DNA from: Parastagonospora avenae f. sp. tritici 18332-5
Taxonomy: Eukaryota > Ascomycota > Dothideomycetes > Pleosporales > Phaeosphaeriaceae
NCBI GenBank assembly: GCA_022559985.1
Contig: JAFJTR010000002.1
Location: forward strand, 434,001-498,000
DNA: 64,000 nucleotides
Reading direction: 5' to 3'
Shown: positions 51,229-63,281 of the stretch, in pieces
Layout: the number at the start of each line of letters is the position of its first letter
How positions within the stretch are numbered: the first letter of the stretch is position 1
Notes under the pieces: generated by a model
What the model saw: the letters and a program-made list of their open reading frames with translations, nothing else
What the model was told of the DNA's origin: nothing
Database searches by the model: none
Made by a program: the position numbers and the translations under genes

Positions 51229-54200
51229 CTAAACTCCAGCAACAAAACTCGCCGGCAGCAACCCCGTCCCCCCACAGTATACTCCCCAGTACCAATCTTT
51301 ATTAATTGCCACCGCCTCTCTTACCTCGGCATGTCTCGGAAACGCCAACTCATCCTTCACCCCCTCATCCGGCCAATAACTCCATTTCGCCTTCAACCTC
51401 AGTCCCACGCCTCCATCTGGCGGGAACCTCTGCGCGGGAACCGCAGCATTCAGCGGCGCGCGGTAATTATGTACGTTGCCGTCGTAGTCGCGCCACTTCC
51501 ACTCGCGCATGGGGTTCCCTGATGTCGGCGATCGTGCTGGGTCCTCGGTATCTTCTTTGAGCGTGTACCCGCCGACGAGGTCACGCACAACCATACGTTG
51601 CTGGCCGCCGTCGCGGTCTTCGAAGCCGATGACAACCATCCGATGGCCACGGAGACACTTGCGCCAGCCGTTGATTCCGTCTTCTTTGGCGATGCGGCCG
51701 GAGACGTTGAGTTTGTGGTAGCATGCCATGCAGATGTCGTAGTCGCCGGCGTTACATTTGAGACAGTGGTAGCGGGTATTTGAGGGTGGGATGGAGTATC
51801 TGCAGATGTTGCAGAGAGTGGTGAAGTTAAGGGGACGGAAGACAAGGTTGGCTATGGTAGTGTAGTCGGGACCGCGGATGAAGGATGCGGCTTTTGGAGT
51901 ACGGGGAGGTGTGTTTGCGGTGACTTCGATTCCGGGTGGGAAGAGACCTGATTCTAGGCGTGGAGTCGACGGTGTTGATGTGTTATTGGTGCTTCGAGGT
52001 TGGTGGGCGAGAGGGAGAAGGGGGTGTGTACAATGCTTTCCCTGATTTACGCAATCATTGCAGAAGCCGAAGTCGCCTTCGTTACAGTAGTCGCACTTCC
52101 AGTAACAAGCAATGGCAAATGACTTGCAAGAATCGCAAAAGACGCCATCTTCCAGCCGGTCCTTGGGATCATCTTCGCTCATGAGCACATGCGGCGGTGT
52201 CAACGACTCTGTCAGTGGGGTCAGGGGCGTCCGATACCGATGTCCGGTCAATATATGAGGCTGTTCGTAGCCTGGTGGATAACCGCCCCCAGGGCGATCG
52301 CGCTCGTAGCGTGCCCAGGCGGTCCATCCGAACCCAAACCAGTGTTTGCATCCTTTGCCGGCTCGATAGCAACGATGACACAGATCAAAGGCCCCGTCAT
52401 CGCATTGTGAGCAGTGATAGTGAAGCTCGTGTTCTATATGTTCTTTGCCGCAATGCTTGCATGAGATTTGTGGTTCAGTGTATAGCACAGGAGCCACAGG
52501 TGCAACTAGTGATGTGTGACGCGAGTGCGACTCGTTCGCCACCGGGTCAGTGGTAGACCGTGGGAAAGCTGGAGCAGAGATCAAAGGCGGAGTGCCATGA
52601 TTAGAAGACGGACGTTGCCTACCACCTGCCGGGTCCGTGGTACGACGTGAGCCTGGTGGTTGGAATGGGGTGATGGCGGGAGTTGAGTTTGGTGGAGAGT
52701 GCGCTGGTGTGCCAACTATTGCCAGAGAGCTCGTCGGGCTGTCGCTTGAAGGCATGTTGAGACCCAGACCTCGGGGCGGACCGGCACCTGGCGATGTAGA
52801 CGTTTGAAGGCTGTTACGGAATTGCTGCCTGGCTTCCACTCCAGACCGCTGGCCTTGGTCAGACTGCCGACGCCGTGGTGCAGGGCCGCTAGATGCTGTT
52901 GATGGATCTGAAGTCGATGGTCGCTCAGCGTCATGGTAGCTCGGTCTGGCTGAAACAGAGAGGGCAGCCGGTCGTTCCAGTCTCCTTGCCGAGCGAGAGC
53001 TCCCTTGACTGGAAGAACGCTGATGTCGTGCAGAACCATCGCGGTAGCGATTAGCAGCATCAATGAGTCCTGGTCGTGATATCGGCGGGCCAATAGTGCC
53101 TTGTGGGGTCGAGGTGCCGCTTTCTGATCGGCCATGCGGTCTCCGACGTGCAGCTTCTTCTTCCCTTACCAACGGACTTCGCATCGGCTGAAGCAAAGAC
53201 GTTGCGGATGAGTTGGCCAAGCCTTCTCTCGCCAGGCGCTCCCTCCGCTCCCTCCTCTCGCGCTGTCTCTCAGCATGTCTCTCTGACTGACGCCGGCGCA
53301 CAGCTTCAGCTATGCGCTCTGTGATTTCCTCCTCTTGCGACGGCCCGATCTGGCTCAAGTCTACGCCCTCGGAGACCAGTTCCTCCAGCACCTGGCGTAC
53401 CAGGTCTTCGTCGACCTCCTCCGAATCAATCTCGGACGAGCTGAGTAAGGAGCGCAAACTAGACTGGTGCTCTATCGCCCGTGGCGGCAGAATCACGCGG
53501 GTAGGAGACCTTCCTGGCGACTGGCGACTCCGCGAGCGTCTGTCGTCGCGGCTTCTTCGGGAATCTCTGCTATTATCCCGGCTTCTCTCGCGCCTTCTCC
53601 GATCACGTGGCGGGCCCAAAGCGTTGTTGCTGCTTCCACTCGGTATGCCCACCTCTCGCAGACTCAAGGCCTGGACCTCTGCAAGCATGCGCTCGTCGTC
53701 CTCGCTGCGCTCCTCCCGCCGTCGCAGCTTTGGCAAAACATTGTCTCCGGGCTTGTACTTGGTTCTATCTGCTGCCTTCTCTTCATCACTTTTTCCTCTC
53801 TCAGGATTCGACCTCACATAGTTGTCTAGCAGCGTGGTGACAAAGGCGTTTGGCTGTGTCGTTCGCACCGAGGCACGACATGAAGGGCAAGTATACGGGT
53901 GTATAGACGTAGCGGTAGACGCTTGGAAGGCGAACCACTCCTTCAGACATGCGCCGCAGAAGGTGTGGAGGCAGTCGAGGAGCGTGAGCGGCTGGTAGAG
54001 CAAGTCGGTGCAGATCTGCGGTTGTCGATTAGCAGGCGCATCCCAGCATCTTCATTCGGGCCGCGCATGTGTGTGAAAGGTGCCATCATATAGAGAAGAT
54101 GTCAACATGGAAAGAACACCATCTACAACCTCATAGCGTGCATTCTCCGACCACAGAGTTGGATGCGACCGCGGCGCTCTCTCTCAGACCGCCCCCACTC

Positions 54201-54309
54201 GGACCACGCAACTCCAACTCCAACACCAAGAAGACCCTCAACTTACCGAGCAAGTCAATTCCTTCTCCATATCACTCTGCCCTCCACCAGCGCGCTCGGC
54301 CTCGGCCAT
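51229..54309 (-). CDS. RING-ZZ-ZZ-ZZ-SH3 E3-ubiquitin-ligase-like protein, 2 exons (949 aa)
   Basis: Exon 1 (54309-54247) encodes MAEAERAGGG..KELTCS. The 231-nt intron (GTAAGT..CAG, GCTAATC branch) joins it in phase 0 to ICTDLLYQPLTLLDCLHTFCGACLKEWF..CPSC, completing a C3HC4 RING. A long disordered Arg/Ser-rich region follows. Three ZZ-type zinc fingers come next: CKHC..HCSQCDDG..CHRC (near 533), CDSC..KCDYC..CNDC (near 646) and CNIC..HCLKCNAGDYDICMACY (near 758). The C-terminus matches an SH3-like domain (AKWSYWPDEGVKDELAFPRHAEVREAVAI..DWYWGVYCGGTGLLPASFV). This is a likely E3 ligase with substrate-binding ZZ and SH3 modules; the substrate is unknown. Confidence 0.9.
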
Positions 54310-55046
54310 TGTAACCAGTCCAGAGTGCTAGTGTTGAAAAGGTGTTTTGGGTCTGCCTAGCTGAATCGCATGCCGTCAGCGACTCGACGCACCATGCAAC
54401 TTGGCACCCTTGAGCTTGCGGAGCTGCCTGTCACCGCTCTGCCAACGCATCCCGCCGACGCCGCCGAAGTACTGACTATGCGCATACCCGCGACTGGAGG
54501 CGCATGCAGGGCGACGTCAATTGCGGACCGTCACGCGATTTCGCGACGCGCTTAGGTGAGATGCATCCTGGCCACTTCCGCGGTCCAGCACATGCACATG
54601 GGCAGTCTTGATCGATAATGCCGCACCCCAAGCCTGCCATGATACCCTGCATCATGACCAGGCCAAAGTTGCAAATCGTGTCTTGTGTGTTGTTTCAAGC
54701 CTCAACGAACCTCAATCTCGGCGCCGCACGCGAAACGTTGCACAACGCCGGCAATATGCAGCTCCGAGACGAACGGAAACACGATGCCTGAGTTTGCAAA
54801 CATGATTGCCTAGGGCGTTTCGAAACCTCAAATCTTAGGCGCGAAATCCCTGGAGCGCATCTTTGCATGGCACCTAAACCTCATGTCAATCTTGGTAGAG
54901 GACCCGAATCAGTAGTGACAGACTAGTATTCAATTCCTATTTACAGCGGTCCCATCTTCCCCCCCTAATTATATGTTTACTTACCAATTAGATTTACAAA
55001 AGCGAAAGGTAGGATATCGTATGCACAACACGCTGCGCTGGTAGGC
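54310..55046. other. Intergenic region
   Basis: About 740 bp between the RING/ZZ gene start and the stop of the Q-rich secreted protein gene. A 61-codon open stretch (54370-54555) has no motif. No gene recognised. Confidence 0.4.
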
Positions 55047-56617
55047 TTACTGGTTCGCGGCACCGCCAGCCTTCTGGCCCTGTCCCTTGGCCTGCGAAGC
55101 TTGACCTTGAGCGGCCTGGGCCTGACCTTGTCCTTTGGTCTGAGAGGTCTGACCTTGAGCGGCTTGACCCTGTCCCTTGGTCTGCGAAGCTTGGCCTTGA
55201 GCAGTTTGACCCTGACCCTGACCCTTCTGTCCCTGAGTGGCAGAACCAGCTTGTCCTTGTTGGCTTTGCTGCTGAGTAGCAGTCTGTACCTGAGCAGCTT
55301 GTCCCTGGCTAGGATTCTGTGCCTGTCCTTGCTGTCCTTGGGTGGGGGTCTGAGCCTGGGCGGGAGGAGTCTGCTGCTGAGTCTGACCCGCCTGTTGCTG
55401 TCCCTGCTGCTGCTGTCCCTGCTGCTGCTGTCCCTGCTGCTGCTGTCCCTGCTGCTGCTGTCCCTGCTGCTGCTGTCCCTGCTGTTGCTGTCCTTGCGAA
55501 GGAGTCTGGGCCTGGGCTGGAGGAGTCTGTTGCTGTCCCTGCTGCTGGCCCTGCTGTTGTCCCTGCTGTTGCTGGCCCTGCTGTCCTTGAGCCGGGGTTT
55601 GAGCCTGGGGAGTCTGCTGCTGAGCCTGGCCGCCTTGCTGTTGACCCTGCTGAGGAGTAGCCTGTTGACCGTTGCCAGTAGCGCCATTCTGTACGAGTCC
55701 GTTGCCAGATCCAGAAGCAAGAGCCTGGGCCGCAGCGAACGCAGCTGCTGGGCTGCCCGCGGGCGCACCGGGCTGAGTTGGGCCAGTACCTATGATAGAA
55801 CGTCACTAAAAATCTTCGTGATAGTGCAGATGAATTGAACATACCCTGTACACCGCCTGCCACACCAGTCTGGTCACAGACGGTTGGTCGAACAGCCTGA
55901 GAAGACGAACCTGTGGATGCCATGTAAGCATCAATGTTGGGAAGCACTGGTAATTGGTTAGTTATTTATAACAATAGATTGCGACTCTAGGAACATACCA
56001 TTGACACAGCGGTTCTGGTTGATTAGGTCAATGTTAGCAACAGCGGCCATTCCCTGTTGGGACATGATTTGAAGCTTGTTGACGACATCTTGGAATGAAC
56101 CACCGGTAGCAAGGGTGCTGTTAGCAGCAATGACGTTGGGCTGGTTGCCATTGGCGGCATCGATGATGGCCTTGTGGTTCAGCTCGTCCACCTCGGCGTT
56201 GAAGGCTACTGTGGCAGCTTGCTTGAAGGCAACGTTGTTCTGGATGCCTTTACCGGTGTTTAAGAAGTTCGAGACCATGGAGGTATCGGCCATCCAGTTT
56301 GCAACGGCCGTGGCGAGATCAGCAGCGGTGGGTGTCTGGCCGTTGGCGACGCCGGCACCAGTGCCAGTCTGAGGGCCATTGGCTGGTGCATTCGCTTGAC
56401 CATTCTGACCAGTCTGACCGTTCTGGCGGCCGTTTTGTCCATTCTGACCGCCCTGGACGTTTTGGGTACCCTGCTGCTGCGTGGCTCCTTGCTGTTGCTG
56501 TCCTTGCTGTTGACCAACCTGCTGAGCTTGCTGAGGCTGAGTCTGCTGTCCCTGCTGGGCGAAGGGAGCAGCGTAGGCCGCGCAAGAGAGCAGAGAGGCG
56601 ATGAAAATGTACTTCAT
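55047..56617 (-). CDS. Secreted Q-rich repeat protein, 3 exons (487 aa)
   Basis: The signal peptide MKYIFIASLLSCAAYAAPF is followed by a Gln-rich segment. A folded middle domain comes next (ADLATAVANWMADTSMVSNFLNTGKGIQNNV..FNAEVDELNHKAII..FQDVVNKLQIM..NRCVNVLPNIDAYM) with one Cys in NRCVN and another in TVCDQ. The C-terminal half is Gln/Gly/Ala/Thr repeats, including a run of GQQQQ units (15-nt minisatellite, 55391-55496) and an imperfect QGQASQTK-type array. Exons: 56617-55999, 55946-55845 and 55789-55047. The introns (52 and 55 nt, both GTATGT..AG) restore phase. I do not know the family name; it looks like a cell-wall or extracellular-matrix protein with a prion-like tail. Confidence 0.82.
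55391..55496 (-). repeat. 15-nt minisatellite encoding GQQQQ
   Basis: On the plus strand the hexamer TCCCTG recurs every 15 nt at 55401, 55416, 55431, 55446, 55461 and 55476, with a variant TCCTTG at 55491. Seven units are therefore visible, each encoding GQQQQ on the minus strand. This array is likely length-polymorphic through replication slippage. Confidence 0.9.
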
Positions 56618-57488
56618 GATGAAAGCGAAGTGAAAGACCGGATCAACCGAGTTAGTGTAGTATTAAAGTTTGGCAAAAAAAGAGATGAAGGAAAGTGAGG
56701 ACGCTGGGCTGAATTTGCTAGTCTGTCAAGGAATGAGGAACCTGTCCGATGATCTTGTAAACGGTGGCGAGGACCTGGTTATATGTACACTTCTGCATGT
56801 GGGGACAGAGTGAGTCTACCATCAGATGCACGGTGCACATAAGCCCGACATCACAAGACTGCGGGGCTAAGGTTTCCAACGGAGAGGTGCGACACCATGG
56901 TGTCTTTCCTGAGGTAGTAAAGTCGCTTCATCGTGCAGTCTCGTAATGCTTTTGGCCGTGATACAGGAATCATTTTTGGTGGAAACATGACATGCATTGA
57001 AGCCAAGACGCGACTGCCAATCAGACTGGGCGTTTCTCGCAAGGTCCTCCACGTCAATTTGTGTTCGGTATTTGGAAAAAATGTTTGGGAACCCGATGTC
57101 GATGTTTTGGGTCATGTCTGGGAAGTGGTTTCGTCAGTGCTTGGCAGTAAAGCTTACTGGAGATCGTTAGTTCTTGTACGAAGCGCGAGCCGCCTGGACC
57201 AAGCGTGTCAAAAAGCGACTAGCATTTCACTGTCCGCAATCTGCGGACGGGCGACGTTCGAGTGCATGATATGAATAGCCGAATTGATCCACTCGTGGCG
57301 TCGCAATGCCGCCGTGGTGACAGTCCTGCGCTCTCGGTGGTTCGGCAATGTCAGCGTGCTCGAGCTCAAGCACAAAGCTTAAGAACATGATCGCAACATT
57401 CGGGTGATACTATTGGCTTCGGCTTCTGATACCTTCTCTTGGGCGACGTCGGAGATGATATGGCAGTGCCGTGTCCCTGCACTTGGGC
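56618..57488. other. Intergenic region
   Basis: About 870 bp between the Q-rich protein start and the O-acetyltransferase stop. Short open stretches on both strands have no recognised motif. A short A-rich run precedes the Q-rich gene start (about 56675-56690). Confidence 0.4.
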
Positions 57489-58202
57489 TCATGCGCTTGC
57501 TCCAGCACTGCGCTGCGCAGGGTCCATTTGCGTTTCAATCTTTCTTATGATCTTCGCTGGGTTACCTGCCACGACCGTGAATTCGGGGACGTCCTTGGTC
57601 ACCACGCTACCAGCTCCGACAGTGCTCCCTCTTCCGATGGTGACTCCAGGCAAGATGACAACGTTGCCACCTATCCAGCAGTCTTCTTGGATATGAATCT
57701 CTTTGCCAAGTTCAGGTCCACGAAGCCCGTTACGCAGCGCAGGGTCTAGAGGATGCGTCGCTGAGTAGAAGCTCACATTTGGGCCGACCAAGGTGCGGTC
57801 ACCGATGGTGATCAGACAAGTATCCAGAAACACGGAATTGAAGTTGACAAAGACGCCCTTGCCAATTTTTACGTTATAGCCATAGTCCATGGCGATTGGC
57901 GGCCCAATCCAGGGGTCGTCTTTGAAAAGCTCGTCGTCCTCTTCGGGCGTGGCTGCTGGAGGTGGCAGAGGCGTATCGTCACCCATAACGCTAGGCGCAG
58001 TCCGTAAGACAATGTAGCAAGCTCAAACAAAGTATACATACTCCCGCAACAGCTCAATGAGTCTTCGACGGGTCACGTTACCGGCATTGTTGTACTGCGC
58101 GCAGGCGAGACCACAGCGTCTCCGTTGGGCACTCAGTTCGGGAGTGAATGCGTGGTAGAGCTCACCGCGAAGCATGCGCTGCTTGTTCTCTGAGAAAGCC
58201 AT
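57489..58202 (-). CDS. Maltose/galactoside O-acetyltransferase-type hexapeptide protein, 2 exons (220 aa)
   Basis: Transfers acetyl from acetyl-CoA to a sugar hydroxyl. The N-terminal MAC domain is visible (MLRGELYHAFTPELSAQRRRCG), then a left-handed beta-helix with hexapeptide repeats (IGKGVFVNFNSVFLD, IGDRTLVGPNVSF, IHIQEDCWIGGNVVILPGVTIGRGSTVGAGSVVTKDV, FTVVAGNPAKIIR). The catalytic His lies in SFYSATHPLDP. Exons 58202-58042 and 57990-57489 flank a 51-nt intron (GTATGT..TAG) and join in phase (LLRD|VMGDD). Start chosen because it opens the MAC domain. Confidence 0.9.
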
Positions 58203-58561
58203 GACTTTACAAGGCTGTGGCTATCCTATTGGACTGGAGGGTTTCTTGTTGATCATCGCCCCGCTATCGCACCCGCCATGTGTTCGCGCCTGAGGCACGG
58301 GCCGCAGCTCAGATGTGATGACTCAGCAAGGACTAGTCCAAGGAGAAGATAGCGGCGGGGCGTGACCCGACGCGTCTCAAACATAAGGGGATGACCTTCT
58401 TCAGCCCACGACTTAGTATTGTTGCTTGTTCGCGCAAAGAAAGAGCTGGACCAGCGTGTAGCCGACTTGCGTCTTCCTCCATGTTTGTTTCTAACATGTC
58501 TTGAGCGCCTCTTCCCGACATCTTTAGCATTCAGCAACCTCTACATTCCAGACTCCCCACC
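58203..58561. other. Divergent intergenic region
   Basis: 359 bp between the acetyltransferase and STE14 start codons; likely a bidirectional promoter. No other feature recognised. Confidence 0.4.
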
Positions 58562-59490
58562 ATGACCTTTTCAAACGGTTCTGCTTCGTCGGAAATGGAT
58601 ATTTCCCTCCCCACCAATCGCCCCACGGAGCCAGGGCAATGGACTCCCGAACTCGATACCGAGATCCGCGCACGCGAAGCCCCAAAGATCCAGCTCAGAG
58701 GCTCACACGCGCCAGCTCCCAATGTCCTATCAGCCGACTTCTTCCCACATGGAAAGCGGTCTCTGTCCGGCATCGCTGTGCGTGCCTTCTGTCTGGGCAT
58801 GTCGCTCGTGCTTGGTCTCCTCATGGCCGCCTTCCTCGCATACTATGATAGCCGCCTCTGGCGCCCGTGGCTATTCCTCTCCACGCTCTCGATATTCCAT
58901 TTTCTCGAGTTCTATACCACAGCTGCATACAACACGCCCAAGGCCTGGGTCGCATCATTCCTCTTGACGAATGGCGATCAATATAGACAGGCGCATACCA
59001 TGGCCTTCATCGAAACATGCGTGACCAGCTACTTTTTCCCAAGCTGGCAGGCAAAGGTGCATACACCGGTAGTATTTGCATTGGGTATTGTATTGGTTGT
59101 AGTGGGCCAGACAGTCCGAAGCATTGCCATGGTGCAAGCAGGTACTAATTTCAACCACACCGTGCAATCCAAGAAGAATGACGACCATGAGCTGGTGACG
59201 ACAGGTCTATACACATACTTTCGGCATCCGTCGTACTTTGGCTTCTTCTGGTGGGGCGTTGGAACACAAGTCATGCTTGGTAATACTGTGTGTTTCCTGG
59301 GCTATGCGGGCGTACTATGGTACTTCTTTAGTCGAAGGATTTCCCGTAAGTCACAGCCAACAAACCCCAATCGCTCGTGTGCAGCTACTAAACATTGATG
59401 ACAGACGAGGAGAAGCACTTGATCGACTTCTTTGGAAATGATTACAAGACATACAGAGCGCGCACCCTTGTGTGGATACCGTTTATATAG
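58562..59490 (+). CDS. STE14: Isoprenylcysteine carboxyl methyltransferase (STE14), 2 exons (289 aa)
   Basis: ER-membrane enzyme that methylates the C-terminal prenylcysteine of CaaX proteins such as Ras and a-factor, using SAM. After a hydrophilic N-terminus there are several membrane segments (FCLGMSLVLGLLMAAFLAYY, WLFLSTLSIFHFLEFYTTA, VVFALGIVLVVVGQTV). The ICMT catalytic block follows (AGTNFNHTVQSKKNDDHELVTTGLYTYFRHPSYFGFFWWGVG). Exon 1 is 58562-59345; the 59-nt intron 59346-59404 (GTAAGT..CAG) joins SRRIS to HEEKHLIDFFGNDYKTYRARTL, whose conserved Glu and Arg residues complete the active site. Ends WIPFI. Confidence 0.95.
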
Positions 59491-60343
59491 ACATGCTGTC
59501 GAGCGCGCAGGCTTGGTCTACTTAAGGGAAGGTTGCAATTTCATGAGCACCAAGAACAACTGCTCTTCCACTATTGCGCTCTGTTCCTACCAGCTTGAGT
59601 CAGATGCCCCTGACACTATGCTAGCTCGTAGCCTATGGAATGCAAAGCGTTTCCGTATCTTGTCCCCACTTACCCGTGCCGCGTGGCCGTCCGCCATTAT
59701 TGGCAGCCGCTTCGACATGTGTGGTTGATTGACGAATGGAGTTCTTCTAAAAAGCATCGTGATTTGAAGGATCTCTTGAAGTCTGATGCCAACCTGGGGC
59801 AAAACACAGCCTTGTCAGAAATAGTATGGATGCCTAAGCCCCTATGTCAGGCCAAGATCACTCGCATCTCGCGTATCTTCATAAAACCTACAATGAGGAA
59901 CGGCCATGTGCACAGTAGTAGTTAGAGTATACTGAACCCTGTCGAGTCTCCTGCGCTAGGGCATCCTTCTGGTCTTGGCCTGCAGGCTTTGGCCCCCAAT
60001 CGAGCAGAACAAGCTTGCTCCGAAACCTGGCACTCGGGCTGAGTTCTCGCAGACGATATCTGGACCACCACATCCCGACGGGTGGGGGCCGAATAAGCTT
60101 GTGGCTTCAAGGCTGCAAAGCGAGTCATTGGTCCACAGGATGCTGCTGACTGCTTTCGAGGCTGTATAAGAAATTGGCAAGCCTCATGGGCAAGCACGCC
60201 GAATCAGGACCTGCTGCCGGTTCCAATGCAGTGTTTGGCGCAATTTATCATTTCCCCATGTTTCACAGACCTCTGCGGCCATATAGCAGGAACATAGCTG
60301 TGTTACTGACGGACAAATTATTCAAACAAAGCGAAGTGATCTC
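59491..60343. other. Intergenic region
   Basis: About 850 bp between STE14 and the fungal N-terminal/ankyrin gene. Open stretches under 100 codons on the plus strand have no motif. No repeat or RNA gene recognised. Confidence 0.4.
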
Positions 60344-63026
60344 ATGGAGGGACTATCAATTGCAGCAAACGGTAATACATATCTAATGACACTACTAAAC
60401 ATGCTAACAAGCTCAGGCATAGCGGTTGTTTCTATCGCTCTTCAACTTACTGAGTCTTGTATCAAACTTTACCAGTTTTGGGAGTCAATTGAAGATGGTC
60501 CACAAGATATAGCAGCTATCAGAGAAGATTTACAGTACCTGATATCGATCTTCAGGGAGATCGAGTCTAATAGCAATCGTGTGGGCGACTGTATACTTGA
60601 AGGCATCCAATATTGTCGCGTCAGGATTGTGGTGAGTTACCACCTCATCATTGGACGTCAAACGAACAGGTTCTTATGAATCAGGAATTGACAACCATCG
60701 TTGAAAAATGTGAAGCGGGCTTCAAATCCAACTCCTGGAAGAAACGCAAATGGACAGCTTTCATGGCTGCGATTCGAAGCGGGCACGTACAACGCTTTCG
60801 GGAATCACTTACGGAGACGAAATCGACTTTGACACTTGCACTATTACATCAATGGTTCGTCAAAATCTCTTTATGGTTCTCGATTTCGGGATCAGTCTTT
60901 ATACTGATCAGTAGACCTTAGCTTTGTACAGTCTCAAACGCAGAAGAACACACTCTCGACAGGAAAGTACCTACTCGGACTTCCGCAGCATCAAGCCCGC
61001 GTGCTCAAGTCAGAGCAGACCTGCCGCAAATCTTTGCCAGCGGCCGCACGAAATGCTACGGATGACGCGCTCGCCATGTTTGAGCGATCCTTTCCGCCAA
61101 AAACGCTGGCCACCCAGCATATGAAGGAGCTCTTCCTCCATGCGATCGGACAGACTGCGATTGCCACCTTTGAGTCAGACTCCCTGGAGATTTTCGCTCA
61201 AGACACTTACATGGTCGACGATAGCGGAGCAATACGATCTAGGACATATGTGTACTCTGAGAGCCTGCGCTTCCGCGTTCGTCATCGTGCGCTGAAATTC
61301 AATACCGCTTTCGGGTGCGTCTGGATACGTACAACTATAATAACAGTCCCAGATGGCACCTGCGGTACGCAGGAAAGATTACAGTGTATCACTTCATTTA
61401 GCTTCTATCCATCTAGATGGATACAGCTAATAGGTATAGTCAAGGGCCTGGAAGTGATCATGGCTTCTACGGCGAGGAGCTGGGTGTTCAACTGCAAATT
61501 GACGGTGACTCACGCTGTGCCGGAAGACTCTCTAGTCTTCGATCTTTGTCGAAGTGGTCAAACGCGGGCTGTAGAGATTCTCTTCAGTAAAGGCTTGGCA
61601 AGTGTGATGGATACCAGTCCTAAGGGATGGAAGCCTTTGCATGTAAGTCACAGCACATCCTATACAAAACCTTGGACATACAGCATTCCCGCTAACGTGA
61701 CTTGTAGTTCGCTGCAGCGAGTGGCCATATAGAATTGTGTGCCATGCTGATCAAAGCTGGCGCAGACAAGACGGCGCTCGTGTACGAAGGACCTTCCTCG
61801 TCCATACGGTGAGTTGACATCGCCTAATAAGAAGCGATTTGAGACCTAACTCGTTCAGATCCCCCATCTCCATTTTCGTTGCATGCGCCAAGGACATACA
61901 CACAGAGGCCAGAATCTCCATGCTGCGGCTCTTCTCCGACTGCATCGACATATCAGACTCTAATAGCGACGGCTGGACAGTCCATGAATGGTTGAAGAGA
62001 ACCTTTGCTCGAGAGAGGGTTCCGATCTCACAGAACAGCGTCACATGGCTCTTAGGCGCGACCGCGAACGAAAAGTACGTCGATCTTACACCCCGCATTG
62101 CATGGATCGGTCTGCAGCATGCCATAAGAAGCGTCATCTGCCATGCACAACACAATCGCCTTCTCAAGCGAATCCTGGATCTCTCGGACAATGACTATAA
62201 CGCACTCAATCAGCAGCACTTGGATTCGATTGGCTCAATGCTGGCGCTCAAAGTCAGCGGGCAAGTCTTGCTGCCAATGGCCTTGACTGCAGGATCTTTT
62301 CTTCGGATACGAGGCTTCGACTGGGTCCAGGATTACATGACGCACAAACAGTACATGCAGGCTCTTCCAAGCATATATTCAGCTTGGTGCTATGCAGTGT
62401 TGGATTGCGTAGAGAAGTTGGAGAGATCGATGCAGATGGAATTCGAGCAGTGTTTGCAACAGCTTGGCTGGAACCGACAGCATTTCCTCAGTGCGATGTT
62501 GCATACCCACACGGCCACGAGGATTATCACGAAACATCCAGAACAGTTGACATGCATCACATGCTGCAATGACTACCGAGCTTTCCCAGAAGGTCTTGTT
62601 GCACCTCATTGGATTGCCGTTTCCGAATGCGTGCGGACAAATCACGCAATGGACTGCATCTGTCAGGAGGCCGGCGAATTCACTTACTCGTCCACGCATG
62701 CTGTACTTCGAGATTTCCATGATGAGAAATACATCAACAGCGAAGACGCAGAGGATTCGGACACCGACAACACATTCTACGACGCAGCGCCATACGCCTT
62801 TGACGAGTCCTTCCTGGCGAGCGTAAATCCTTCGGCCACTTTCTTTAGTATAGCGACCCTTCTTTACCGCGCCCAAGGAAGAGCCTGGATGGGAAAGTAC
62901 ACCGTCAACGACCGCCTGTGTGCTACGTGCTTTCTCCAGCAGGAGAACTATATTGATCAGGATGGGTTAATCGCAGATTTCCCGCCTGTACCGGATCATT
63001 TCAATCGCATTCGACCACACCAGTAG
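60344..63026 (+). CDS. Fungal STAND-type N-terminal domain protein with ankyrin repeat, 6 exons (800 aa)
   Basis: The N-terminus (MEGLSIAANGIAVVSIALQLTESCIKLYQFWESIEDGPQDIAAIREDLQYL) is the helical domain found at the front of many fungal NLR/STAND and related proteins (PigL-type fungal N-terminal). A single clear ankyrin unit follows later (GWKPLH|FAAASGHIELCAMLIKAGADKTAL). The C-terminal ~390 aa contain a Cys/His cluster (CITCCNDYRAF.. VAPHWIAV.. CVRTNHAMDCICQEAG) and a WMGKYTVNDRLCATCF tail of unknown function. Exons: 60344-60371, 60417-60631, 60685-60854, 60922-61642, 61708-61808 and 61859-63026. Introns are 45-67 nt and all phases agree. No NACHT or NB-ARC NTPase motif is present. Confidence 0.8.
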
Positions 63027-63281
63027 ACATATGAGGAAAAGTACGCCGTCATACCCATGATGGGACAACAGTACAACACGCGAGAGGCTATGCGAGCTAT
63101 CGGTGCAGCCACAACACGCTATGTACTAATTCTACCATGGTATCCAGGACTATCGTTCATCGTGCTATGTTCATTACTGGGGCCATTATTTACGCGCATC
63201 ACAGCCTATAAATATCTCGATGTGCCCCGATTTCTATCTTTCTGTGCATAAACGTTTTTGCATCCGGACCAAAGCACACAC

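Noticed and set aside
55101..55838. 245-codon Leu-rich plus-strand frame over the Q-rich gene
   Set aside because: Complement of CAG/CAA repeats produces CTG/TTG Leu runs; the minus-strand frame has signal peptide, introns and a folded domain.
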